From CAVRZY01 sp963725415 (GTDB lineage: Bacteria > Acidobacteriota > Terriglobia > Bryobacterales > Bryobacteraceae), in the NCBI GenBank assembly GCA_963725415.1, contig CAVRZY010000138.1, positions 1 to 27,653 on the forward strand: DNA of 27,653 bases, read 5' to 3'. Of this stretch, positions 14,886 to 22,936 are shown one piece after another (the stretch's first letter is position 1; each line of letters starts with the position of its first letter). The notes beneath the pieces were generated by a model. The model was not told where the DNA came from. It worked only from the letters and a program-made list of their open reading frames with translations, and searched no databases. A program made the position numbers and the translations under genes.

Positions 14886-15695
14886 ATGTCTGTCATCACC
14901 ATATCGAGGGGCACCTTCAGCGGGGGAAAGATGCTGGCCGAGTGCCTGGCCGAGCAGCTTGGCTACCGTTGCGTTGACCGGGACGTGATCGTCGAAAGAG
15001 CCGCCGCCTTTGGCGTCTCCCAGGACGAGCTCAGGAACGCCCTCCTGAAACCCCCCACCTTCCTGGATCGGTTCCAGCACAAGAAGTACATCTACCTGGC
15101 GCTGATTCAGGCTGCACTCACCCAGGAGGTCCGCTCCGGCAAAGCCGTCTACCACGGCAACGCCGGGCACCTCCTGCTTAAAGGGGGGCCTCACGTGTTG
15201 AGGACTCGCATCATCGCTCCGATGGAGTTCCGCCTCGATATGGCGCAGGACCGCCTCAAACTGAGCCGCAGCGAGGCTCTGGCCTACATCCACAAGGTGG
15301 ACCAGGAGAGGCGCAAGTGGACCCAGTATCTCTATGGGGTGGATTGGGGCGACCCGGCCCTCTATGACATCGTCCTCAACCTCGAGTACATGAGCGTCGA
15401 GGAAGCCTGCAACATCATCGCCAACATCGTCAGGCAGAGGTGCTTCGAGTTTACCTCCGAATGCCAAACCGCCATGGACGACCTGGCCCTGGCCAGCCGT
15501 GTTCGCGCTAACCTGGCTATCAACCCTCCCACCTCTCACCTCGAGTTTGACGTCACCGCCCGGGGAGGCTCGGTTTCCATCAAGGGCCGGCTCTCCAGCC
15601 TGGACGAACTGGAGGAAGTCCGGCGCGTGGCCGGGGAAGTCCCCGGGGTCAGCGCGGTGAACCTGGCCGAGCTCATCTCGATGAAGGGCGTCTAG
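14886..15695 (+). CDS. Cytidylate-kinase-like protein with C-terminal BON domain
   Basis: A 269-residue protein. Residues 1 to about 190 resemble the cytidylate-kinase-like family (Cytidylate_kin2): the P-loop region is ITISRGTFSGGKMLAECLAE, followed by the CVDRDVI block. The last 65 or so residues (SRVRANLAINPPTSHLEFDV, then a GGSVSIKGRLSSL segment) form a BON-type domain, usually found in envelope proteins that bind phospholipid or sense osmotic stress. The kinase substrate is unknown. I chose ATG 14886 because GGGAGG lies 8 nt upstream and the earlier ATG sits in the promoter. It is first in the TauE/SafE cluster and may regulate it. Confidence 0.7.
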   Translation: MSVITISRGTFSGGKMLAECLAEQLGYRCVDRDVIVERAAAFGVSQDELRNALLKPPTFLDRFQHKKYIYLALIQAALTQEVRSGKAVYHGNAGHLLLKGGPHVLRTRIIAPMEFRLDMAQDRLKLSRSEALAYIHKVDQERRKWTQYLYGVDWGDPALYDIVLNLEYMSVEEACNIIANIVRQRCFEFTSECQTAMDDLALASRVRANLAINPPTSHLEFDVTARGGSVSIKGRLSSLDELEEVRRVAGEVPGVSAVNLAELISMKGV

Positions 15696-15712
15696 GTCGC
15701 CCCGCCCATACG

Positions 15713-15748
15713 GATTGTTTCTCTCCGCTATGGCGGAATGAAACAATC
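15713..15748. other. Strong hairpin after the kinase gene
   Basis: GATTGTTTC, TC, TCCGC, a four-base TATG loop, then GCGGA, AT, GAAACAATC: 14 base pairs with one 2-nt internal loop, 17 bp after the stop. No T-run follows, so it is not a textbook intrinsic terminator. It may mark an mRNA end or be a processing site. Confidence 0.5.
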
Positions 15749-15771
15749 GCCCAGGAAGCCAGCCAAAGGGT

Positions 15772-15800
15772 TTGTATTTCCGATGTGTGGATGGTAAGAT
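15772..15800 (+). promoter_or_regulatory. Weak candidate promoter before the first TauE/SafE gene
   Basis: TTGTAT (15772-15777) and TAAGAT (15795-15800) are separated by 17 nt, with three and four consensus matches. The start site would be near 15807, about 58 nt before ATG 15865. It could give the permease genes expression independent of the kinase gene. Confidence 0.3.
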
Positions 15801-15864
15801 CTGAAATTCCTGGTTCTCCCGCGTCAGGCCGCTTCAAAACTGCCGGGAGCGCAGAGGCGAAGGC

Positions 15865-17034
15865 ATGTCAGTCTTTCTGCCGGTAGCTGGAATCAGCATC
15901 AATCTGTTCGTGCTGATGGGAGCCGGAGCGCTGGTGGGCTTTCTTTCCGGCCTGCTGGGCGTAGGCGGGGGCTTTCTGCTCACGCCGCTCCTGATGATGA
16001 TAGGCATCCCCCCCACCGTTGCCGCGGCCTCCGACTCCTGTCAGATCGTGGCGGCCTCGGCCTCCGGCGGAGCGGCCCACTTCCGGCTGGGCAATGTGGA
16101 CTACAAGATGGGCAGCATCCTGCTTCTGGGCGGGCTGAGCGGGGCCGCCCTGGGCGTGGAGATCATCAAGGTTCTGAAAACCCTTGGCAACGCCGACCTG
16201 CTGATCACTCTCACCTACATTGTGGTCCTGGGCGCCGTCGGGGGTTCGATGTTCATTGCCAGCCTGAGAAGCCTGCGGCGCGGGGCCATGGTGCTCAAGT
16301 CTCACCGGCCGGCCAGGAAACCCAGCCTCCTCAGCAGGCTGCCCTTCCAGATGCGCTTTCCCGACTCCAAGGTGCAGCATTCGGTCCTGGTACCTTTCTT
16401 GCTGTGCGCCTTGGTGGGCATACTGGTCGCCATCATGGGCGTGGGCGGCGGCTTCATGATGGTTCCTATGATGGTCTACCTCCTCCGTATGCCCCCGCAC
16501 GTGGCCGTCGGAACCTCTCTGTTCCAGATCCTGTTCACCTCCGCCGGCGTGACCTACATGCAGGCCACTACCAACCACACCGTAGATGTGGTCCTGGCGC
16601 TTCTGCTGGCCGCGGGTTCCACCGTGGGCGCCCAGATTGGCGCACGCCTCACCCGCTTTCTGCGCGGCGATCAGCTACTGATCATTCTGGCCTCCCTGGC
16701 CCTGCTGGTGGTGGGCAAGATGCTCGTCGGTCTCCTGGTGACTCCCTCCAGCGTGCTGGATGTGTCCAGGACCCACGCCCATCTGCGCCACGCTTCTGAC
16801 TCCTGGCTTCTGACTCCTGGCTCCCGGCTCCTGACTTCTCTACCGAAAATGACGCACGCCGAAAACGGGGACTGCCTCCAATTGCGCAGTTGGCAATTGG
16901 CTGGCTGTACCCGTTTTCGCCCTTACCGTCTCCCTCGGACAAACCGGCATTTTCATGCTTCGCTACGACACGCTGGGTCATGGGTAACTGACTCCCTATT
17001 AAATCCGTTTGGCAGGAGGTTTAGTTATGCCTAA
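15865..17034 (+). CDS. TauE/SafE-family permease 1 (sulfite/organosulfonate exporter family)
   Basis: A 389-residue frame of which the first 300 or so residues are a typical TauE/SafE permease. It is two related halves of hydrophobic helices, each with the glycine motif: GFLSGLLGVGGGFLLTPLLM (about 28-47) and LVAIMGVGGGFMMVPMMVYL (about 190-209). A basic cytoplasmic loop separates them. Family members export sulfite, sulfoacetate or other sulfur compounds, or import taurine; the substrate here is unknown. After about position 16780 the frame runs through repeat DNA, so the final 90 residues are probably not ancestral. It overlaps the small gene at 17027. An AGAGG lies about 10 nt before the start. 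Confidence 0.85.
   Translation: MSVFLPVAGISINLFVLMGAGALVGFLSGLLGVGGGFLLTPLLMMIGIPPTVAAASDSCQIVAASASGGAAHFRLGNVDYKMGSILLLGGLSGAALGVEIIKVLKTLGNADLLITLTYIVVLGAVGGSMFIASLRSLRRGAMVLKSHRPARKPSLLSRLPFQMRFPDSKVQHSVLVPFLLCALVGILVAIMGVGGGFMMVPMMVYLLRMPPHVAVGTSLFQILFTSAGVTYMQATTNHTVDVVLALLLAAGSTVGAQIGARLTRFLRGDQLLIILASLALLVVGKMLVGLLVTPSSVLDVSRTHAHLRHASDSWLLTPGSRLLTSLPKMTHAENGDCLQLRSWQLAGCTRFRPYRLPRTNRHFHASLRHAGSWVTDSLLNPFGRRFSYA
16793..16919. repeat. 14-bp tandem repeat plus perfect hairpin within the TauE/SafE 1 tail
   Basis: CTTCTGACTCCTGG occurs at 16793-16806 and 16807-16820, with a diverged third unit at 16821-16834. It is followed by a hairpin with outer arms CGAAAACGGG (16860-16869) and CCCGTTTTCG (16910-16919), and inner arms CCAATTG (16878-16884) and CAATTGG (16894-16900). 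These are intergenic-style repeats, here read as coding tail of the upstream gene. Confidence 0.75.
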
Positions 17035-17326
17035 GTTCGCAACACAGTTGATCAGACTTGTAGCTCTGACCTTATTGCTTATCCCCGCCCAGGCTTTTGC
17101 CGCGGCCGCGGGCGGGAGTGAAGCCATTGTCATCGTCGCCGATAGCAGGAGGTTCTCCGGCTGGGAAGCCTGGTTGGCCAACCTGTACAACGAGAGTCCT
17201 TTCTATTTCACTCTGGTGACTATCGTTGTCATTCCTACCATGGGTCTGGTTCTGAGTAAGTTGACCGGCTTCGTCATGACCCGTATCGGGATCGATCTCC
17301 GCTCCAGAGTACTGGCGGAACACTGA
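17027..17326 (+). CDS. Small exported membrane protein between two TauE/SafE genes
   Basis: A 99-residue protein. I start at ATG 17027 because AGGAGG (17014-17019) lies 7 nt upstream; a TTG at 17009 would put the ribosome-binding site inside the gene. It has a clear signal peptide ending AQAFAA (about residue 25), a short aromatic segment WEAWLANLYNESPFYF and one membrane helix (about 61-82), then a basic tail. I do not recognise a family. Its position, 33 bp before the second permease and overlapping the end of the first, suggests an accessory subunit of these transporters. Confidence 0.75.
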   Translation: MPKFATQLIRLVALTLLLIPAQAFAAAAGGSEAIVIVADSRRFSGWEAWLANLYNESPFYFTLVTIVVIPTMGLVLSKLTGFVMTRIGIDLRSRVLAEH

Positions 17327-17359
17327 CACACGTCTGTTTAATTCCAGGAGATTCATTCT

Positions 17360-18412
17360 ATGGATTGGCTATACACACTGATGCCCATTTCCGGGACCCA
17401 TATTTTCTGGCCGGGCCTCATCATCCTCGGCCTGGGTGTCGGCATCATCGGCGGCTTCTTTGGCATGGGTGGCGGCTGGATGGTCACCCCGGGCCTCAAC
17501 ATCCTCGGCTTTCCCATGGCCTTCGCCATCGGCACCGATATCAGCCACATGGCCGGTAATTCGCTCATTGCCACCATGCGCCACGCCAAGTTCGGGAATG
17601 TGGATTACAAACTGGGGCTGATCATGACCATCGGCACGGTGTGCGGATTTGAGCCGGGCGCACAGATGATCATGTGGCTGGAGCGGATCGGAAAAGTGGA
17701 CCTGGCGGTCCGCTCCGGTTACCTGGCGCTGCTGGCCCTCATTGCCTGGCTGGTTTTCGCCGACGTCTCCAAGAAGAAGAGAAAGGACCGCGAAGCCAGG
17801 GCCGCCGGCAAATCCCTGGACGCGCTCTCCACCGGTATTGAATGGCACAAGACGATTCACAAGATCAACCTCCCGCCGATGATGCACTTCAACAGGTCCG
17901 GCATTCGTTGCTCGGTCTGGCTGCCCTTCTCGGTCAGCGTCTTGACCGGCTGGCTGGCGGGTATCCTGGGCATCGGCGGCGGTTTGATCCGCTTGCCGGC
18001 GCTCATCTACCTAGTGGGCTGCCCCACCCATCTGGCCGTGGGGACGGACCTGTTCGGGGTGGTTATCTCCGCCTTATATGGTTGTGCGTCATACACATAT
18101 AAGGGCCGCACCGAATTGCTGGCCGCAATGATCATGCTGGTGGGGGCCTCCATCGGCGCTCAGATCGGCTCGGTGGCCACCAAGTACGTCCGGGGCTACG
18201 GCATCCGCGTTTTCTTTGGAATCGCCGTGTTAGGGTGTGGCGTATCGATCGCCTTCAAGCTGATCGCTACAGCCAGCCCCAGCCTGAAGACCTTCTTCGA
18301 CAACGCAGCCGCGATTCTGATCCTGTGTCTGGTAACCGCCCTGTCCTTGTTCATTTTCATGAAATTCCTGAACGGGGTCAAAGAAGAACTGGCCATGAAG
18401 AGAGGCCGCTGA
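17360..18412 (+). CDS. TauE/SafE-family permease 2
   Basis: A 350-residue membrane protein. Its two halves carry the family glycine motifs, GIIGGFFGMGGGWMVTPGLN (about 28-47) and LAGILGIGGGLIRLPALIYL (about 200-219). A basic loop between them (SKKKRKDREARAAGKSLDAL) should be cytoplasmic. A terminal helix spans about 318-338. GNVDYKLG matches GNVDYKMG in permease 1, showing that they are paralogues, but the loops differ. A heteromeric or tandem exporter for a sulfur anion is plausible. AGGAGA at 17346-17351 precedes ATG 17360. The frame ends cleanly, unlike permease 1. Confidence 0.9.
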   Translation: MDWLYTLMPISGTHIFWPGLIILGLGVGIIGGFFGMGGGWMVTPGLNILGFPMAFAIGTDISHMAGNSLIATMRHAKFGNVDYKLGLIMTIGTVCGFEPGAQMIMWLERIGKVDLAVRSGYLALLALIAWLVFADVSKKKRKDREARAAGKSLDALSTGIEWHKTIHKINLPPMMHFNRSGIRCSVWLPFSVSVLTGWLAGILGIGGGLIRLPALIYLVGCPTHLAVGTDLFGVVISALYGCASYTYKGRTELLAAMIMLVGASIGAQIGSVATKYVRGYGIRVFFGIAVLGCGVSIAFKLIATASPSLKTFFDNAAAILILCLVTALSLFIFMKFLNGVKEELAMKRGR

Positions 18413-18428
18413 CAAAGGAGAGATGCCG

Positions 18429-19028
18429 ATGCTGCGCAGGAAGAGATGGATGTTACTCCCGGCTATCTTGCCCTTTGCCTTGGTCCTAGGCTGCGGAGGC
18501 TTCGGCAAGGTGAACCAGGGACGCGTCATTGACTACGACCGCGAAAAGGGTCTGGTCACCTTCATTCAGGATTCGAACTATCTGGACCCCGGCCAGCCCA
18601 AGTACGATTCACTGCCGCCCGTCACGGTTCGAGTCCCCGGCGATCCCAGCGCTATGGGGCCTGTGCCCGAGGCCGGGAAACTCATGCAACTGGATACTCG
18701 GAACCGCAAGCTCGTCATCTTCGACACCGTCACCCAGGGCTTTCGCACCATTAGCTATGCCTTGACCGAAGAACACGACAACGTTCTCCGCAGTGACGCG
18801 CGGATCGCCGGGAGAAGTCTTCCTATTATTGATCGGGTCAGGAGAACCATCACCGTCTATGCCGCCGCGCAGCGCAAGTTAATCACTTTCTCCCTGCCCA
18901 ATGAGTATTTTGGCAGGCCGGACGATACCTGGAAGACAGGGGACGAGATCCGCTACTACTACAAAGACCCCAGGCAGGCGCTGCGCTTTATGAATATCAC
19001 CAAGACGGATACCGCGGCAGGCAAATAG
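18429..19028 (+). CDS. Lipoprotein, DUF4881-like
   Basis: A 199-residue protein. Start ATG 18429 is 8 nt from AAAGGAG (18414-18420); the ATG at 18423 is only 2 nt away and less likely. The lipobox is LVLGC (Cys about 22), so it should be lipidated in the envelope. The mature part (GRVIDYDREKGLVTFIQDSN, LPPVTVRVPGDPSAMGPVPE, YYKDPRQALRFMNITKTD) matches my memory of DUF4881 proteins of sulfate-reducing Desulfobacterota; a profile search would settle this. Function is unknown. It lies 16 bp after permease 2, in the same operon. Confidence 0.7.
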   Translation: MLRRKRWMLLPAILPFALVLGCGGFGKVNQGRVIDYDREKGLVTFIQDSNYLDPGQPKYDSLPPVTVRVPGDPSAMGPVPEAGKLMQLDTRNRKLVIFDTVTQGFRTISYALTEEHDNVLRSDARIAGRSLPIIDRVRRTITVYAAAQRKLITFSLPNEYFGRPDDTWKTGDEIRYYYKDPRQALRFMNITKTDTAAGK

Positions 19029-19037
19029 GCGCTCATC

Positions 19038-19835
19038 ATGCGATCTCGGGAGTTGGCTACGATCGGGGCGCTAGCGGCGCTGTTGCCTCCCGCCGCCTGG
19101 TTCCTTGCCCGCGCCGAAGCGGGCCGCACTCCGTCGTTGAAGCTCACACCCCCGGTCATCGAAATGGGATTGTTCTACTCCGGCGTCAAAGTGCGGATTG
19201 AAGGCACCCTGCCGCCAGGCGCCAAGGGCGTGGTGCTGATTCGCGGGGAAGGCCGTGAGGAGGTTTTCAACAAGAAGAGCAGAGTGGGGCCGATCTGGGT
19301 CAACACCGGCAAGCTCCGCGTCTCCGGAGTGCCCTCGCTGTTCCTACGCTTCTCCTCCGAGCCCCTGCGGGATTTTCTGAGCCGCGAAGCCATCGACGAC
19401 AACCAGCTTGACGAAGCCGCCATCAAAAACCAGATGCGCATCGAACCCGATGGGGACCGGGACGCGATCATCGCCGGCTGGCTGACCCTGAAGAGCCAGG
19501 ACGGCACTTATGCGCTCGTCCGGGACGCCGTCAAGATGGGAACCCCGGGACCGGCCGGCGTCCCTTACTGGGTCGAGTTCCAGTGGCCAAAAAAGGCGCC
19601 GCCCGCCCGCTACCAGGTCTGGGTTTATGAATGCCGCGATCGCTCGGTGATTAACGTCGTCTCTGCGCCCCTGCCCGTCGTCGAAGTGGGTTTTCCCGCC
19701 TGGCTGGCGGCCATCGCCACCCAGCGCGCCGCGGCCTACGGCCTAGCGGCTGTGCTGGCAGCGGTTCTGGCGGGCTTCGGAATCGATTTCCTGGCCGCTC
19801 TGGTGTTCGGCAGGAGACGCGCAGTGCGTCATTAG
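19038..19835 (+). CDS. TIGR02186/Alph_Pro_TM-like membrane-anchored protein
   Basis: A 265-residue protein with an N-terminal signal/anchor (about 7-27), a periplasmic domain of about 190 residues and a C-terminal helix (about 236-258) ending in RRRAVRH. The blocks GLFYSGVKVRIEGTLPPGAK, VGPIWVNTGKLRVSGVPSLF and RFSSEPL resemble the TIGR02186 (Alph_Pro_TM) family, which I recall being encoded next to TauE/SafE transporters in alphaproteobacteria. That makes a periplasmic partner of the exporter the best guess. It is 9 bp after the lipoprotein gene. Its ribosome-binding site is weak, so it may be coupled to the upstream gene. Confidence 0.68.
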   Translation: MRSRELATIGALAALLPPAAWFLARAEAGRTPSLKLTPPVIEMGLFYSGVKVRIEGTLPPGAKGVVLIRGEGREEVFNKKSRVGPIWVNTGKLRVSGVPSLFLRFSSEPLRDFLSREAIDDNQLDEAAIKNQMRIEPDGDRDAIIAGWLTLKSQDGTYALVRDAVKMGTPGPAGVPYWVEFQWPKKAPPARYQVWVYECRDRSVINVVSAPLPVVEVGFPAWLAAIATQRAAAYGLAAVLAAVLAGFGIDFLAALVFGRRRAVRH

Positions 19836-19879
19836 CCGGCTCCTCGCGCCTGCTACAGTGAACTCAGGGGTGGATCGCC

Positions 19880-22431
19880 GTGTGGTGGTGGAAGAAGAAG
19901 CTCGGAAGCTCCACCAGTTCCTCGGTGGAGAGGATCCGCCAGAAGTACGTCAACTTCCGCGAGTTGCTCTCTCTTAACAACGAGTGCCTGGAGCTGATGG
20001 CTGGGCTCCAGGAGGACCTCCAGTACATCCCCGCGCGACGCGATGTTGTCGATACCCGCGTCACCGCCATCTTCGAGAAGGCCGAAGGGGTGGTGGCTGC
20101 CCTGGAGAAGCTCGCCGGCGGCCGCTACACCGCGCTCTGGGAGGCCCTCCCGGCCCAGCGCAACGAGGTCGAGCGTTACATCGCGGCGCGCCAGGAACTG
20201 GTCACTCCCAGACTCGCCGCCCGCCTCTCGGAAGTCAATGCCGACGCCGTCTCCGAGGCGGGCGGCAAGGCGGCCCTCCTCGCGGAGGTCAAGAACAAGA
20301 TCGGCCTGCCTGTCCCCGACGGCTTCGTGCTGACCACCGAAGCCTACCGCCAGTTCTGCGGCATCCCGCTGTGGACCTCGATTCGGGATGCTCTTCGGAA
20401 CGCAGATCTGAACGACCTCGATGCCCTGCAAATGATTTCCGCCCGGCTCCAGGCCGCGGTCATGGAGTGTCCCATCCCGCGTGCCGTCGAGGTGGCCATC
20501 AGCGAGCGCGCCCTGGTTCTGGATCCGCACGGCCTGGGATTGGCGGTGCGTTCCAGCGCCTTAGGTGAAGGCGGACAGCGGGGCGAGACCACCTACGCGG
20601 GCCAGTTTCTCAGCCTGATCAACGTGCTGCCCAGCCAGGCCGTGGAGGCCTACCGCCGCGTGGTGGCGGCGCGCTTCAGCGAACGTGCGCTCTTCTACCG
20701 GCTGTCCACAGGGTTGCTCGAAGTGGAAAGCCCCATGGCCGTGCTGTTCCTGCCCGTCATCCGCGCCCGCGCCTCTGGCATCATGTACACCCGGGACCCC
20801 GCCGATCCCAAGAGCAAGGCGCTCTGGATTACCGCCACCCGCGGCTTGGGCCTGGAAATCGCCAGCGGGCGCATGCCCGCCGATCTGTTCGTGGTTTCGC
20901 GCAGCCGCCCCTACGACCTGCTGGAACGCAACATTGTGCGTAAGAATGAGCAACTGGTGGCCCGGGCCGGGGGTGGTCTGGCGCCGGTTGCGCTGGAGCC
21001 TGCCGAGAGCGATGCGCCCAGCCTGGAACCCGGACAGCTCAAGGTCCTGGCCCACTGGGGCGTGCGCCTCGAAGAACACTTCAAAACCCCCCAGGATGTC
21101 GAATGGGTGGTGGACCACGAGGGCAGGGCCTGGATTCTCCAGACCCGCCCGCTGGCTCTGGTGGAGACCGACCGCTCCCGCGCTAAAGCCCGGCCGCGCG
21201 GGGAGCCACTGCTCTCCGGCGGGCGCACCGTCTATCCTGGCCGAGTCTCCGGCCCTGCTTACCGCATCGAGGATCCTCACTCCATCGCCAAGACTCCCGA
21301 GGGCGCCATCGTGTTCCTGCACCGGCCTTCACCGGAGATCGTCCAGGTCTTTCCCCGCATTGGCGGTCTGGTGACCGAGTGGGGAAACGTCGCCGGCCAC
21401 GCCGCCGCCCTGCTGCGGGAGTTCAAGGTTCCCTCGGTGTTTATGATGAGCGGGGCCTGCGAGCGGGTCCAGCCGGGAGACCCCGTCAGCCTCGATGCCG
21501 TCCAGGCCAAGCTCTACTCAGGAGCCTTCTGGGAGCCCCGGACGGTCCAAACCGACCGCGTCGAACGCCAGCAGGAAAGATCCACCGACCCCATCAGCCG
21601 CCGCTTGCTCACCCTTCACCTCCTGGATCCCTCCGCCGCCAACTTCCGCCCCGCCGGCTGCAAGTCCGCTCATGACGTCCTCCGCTTCTGCCATGAGCGG
21701 GCCGTGGAAGCCATGTTCGCCGTCAACGATTTCGCTCTCGAGGACGGCGCCCGCTTCACCAGGCAATTCCGCTCGCACTTGCCGTTGAATCTCTATATCC
21801 TCGACCTGGGTGGCGGGCTTGTCCTGGACAATCCCGAGGCGCTCGAGGTGACCCCCGCACAGATTGTCTCCCGGCCTTTTCAGGCCTTTTGGAAGGGCCT
21901 CAGCCATCCGGGAGTCACCTGGACCCGCGAGATGCCCGCCAGCCTGAGTGACCTGGCTTCCGTCATGGCCGGGTCATTTTATACGCAGGCCAGTTCCACG
22001 CGGGCACTGGGCGAACGGAGCTACCTCCTGGTGGCCGATGAGTACCTCAACCTCAACTCCCGCCTGGCGTATCACTTCACGCTGGTGGACGCTTGCGTTT
22101 CGGATACCCCGCCCAACAACTACATCTCCTTCCGCTTCGTAGGCGGCGGCGCCACCCGCCAGCGCAGGAACCTGCGGGCCTGTTTGATCGAGGCCTGCCT
22201 GACCCACTACGGCTTCCGCGTGGACCGCCGCGGTGACCTGGTGAACGCCTGGTACAAGAGAGCCCAGCCGAGGAGACCGAAGCTAACCTCGACATCCTGG
22301 GCCGGCTCATGGCCTGTACCGGCCAATTGGACATGTACATGACCAGCCCCCAGGTCATGAAGTGGTACCTGCGCCAGTTCCTCGAAGGCAACTACTCTTT
22401 CCGCCTGCCCGAGGACGCGCGGGAAGTGTGA
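19880..22431 (+). pseudogene. PEP-synthase-like protein (ATP-grasp + phosphohistidine domain) with novel C-terminus, frameshifted near the end
   Basis: The uninterrupted frame (820 codons, GTG 19880 to 22342) has a helical N-terminus (1-110), a PPDK_N/pyruvate-phosphate-dikinase ATP-grasp domain (about 115-425; AVRSSALGEG with Arg224, ending LQTRPL) and a PEP-utilising mobile domain with the phospho-histidine His507 in AGHAAALLREFKVPS. The last 300 residues are not the PEP/pyruvate TIM barrel of PEP synthase; I do not recognise them. At about 22259 one base is missing. The true end, SPAEETEANLDILGRL and on to PEDAREV, continues in another frame to TGA 22429-22431. This affects about 50 of 850 residues. 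It is the last gene of the permease cluster. Confidence 0.8.
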
Positions 22432-22436
22432 TTCAC

Positions 22437-22850
22437 CTATCGGACGTAGTCCACATGCTCCGCGGCCTTCCCGGCCACCAGGATGGTCCTGGAGAGCATG
22501 TCGTGCACGCCGCCGACTTCTATGTCCTCGTGGTGATACTCCATAAGCTGCGTTAGCTGCCGCTTGCAGCTCGAGCACGCCGTGGCCACGTACTTGGCCC
22601 CGGTTTCCCGTATCTGCTCCAGTTTCTTCTTGCCGGAGACGGTCATGCGGAACTCGCGAATGTCGTCCATGGCCGAAAGGCCGCCTCCGCAGCACCAGTT
22701 CTCGGTCCGATTGGGATGCATCTCGCGGAAGTCCGCGCAGGAGGCTTTCAGGATGATCCGGGGTTCCTCCGTAATGCCGCAAGACCGGCCGAAATTGCAC
22801 GGATCATGGTAGGTGACGGGCGCGGTGTTCCCGCTCTTGTGGAACTGCAA
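22437..22850 (-). pseudogene. CCG-domain Fe-S protein (HdrD/DsrK/GlpC-like), 5'-truncated
   Basis: About 137 residues survive. They hold a complete C-terminal CCG domain: Cys18 in YHDPCNFGR, Cys53-Cys54 in ENWCCGGGLSAMDD and Cys92/Cys95 in ATACSSCKRQL. Such domains bind a [4Fe-4S] cluster or zinc in heterodisulfide-reductase-type subunits (HdrB/HdrD, DsrK, TmcB, GlpC). Those proteins normally carry ferredoxin-type clusters and at least 250 more residues upstream; here an in-frame TGA and the ompA promoter lie directly before the first residues. No ATG exists, only a TTG. It is a fragment, tail to tail with the PEP-synthase-like gene (5 bp apart). Confidence 0.75.
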
Positions 22851-22853
22851 GAC

Positions 22854-22884
22854 TTGCCCTCAATTCGCCGGCCTGTGCTAGAAT
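22854..22884 (+). promoter_or_regulatory. Candidate promoter of the OmpA-family gene
   Basis: TAGAAT at 22879-22884 matches -10 at five of six positions. TTGCCC at 22854-22859 is a possible -35 at a long 19-nt spacing. The start site would be near 22891, with GGAGG (22924-22928) 8 nt before ATG 22937. Confidence 0.4.
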
Positions 22885-22936
22885 TCCTTTTTGCAGTCAC
22901 CGCTCAGGTTAGCCATTTCTTTCGGAGGTTGAATCG

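Noticed and set aside
15713..15748. Intrinsic terminator after the kinase-like gene
   Set aside because: The stem is strong but no T-run follows, so it is recorded only as a hairpin.
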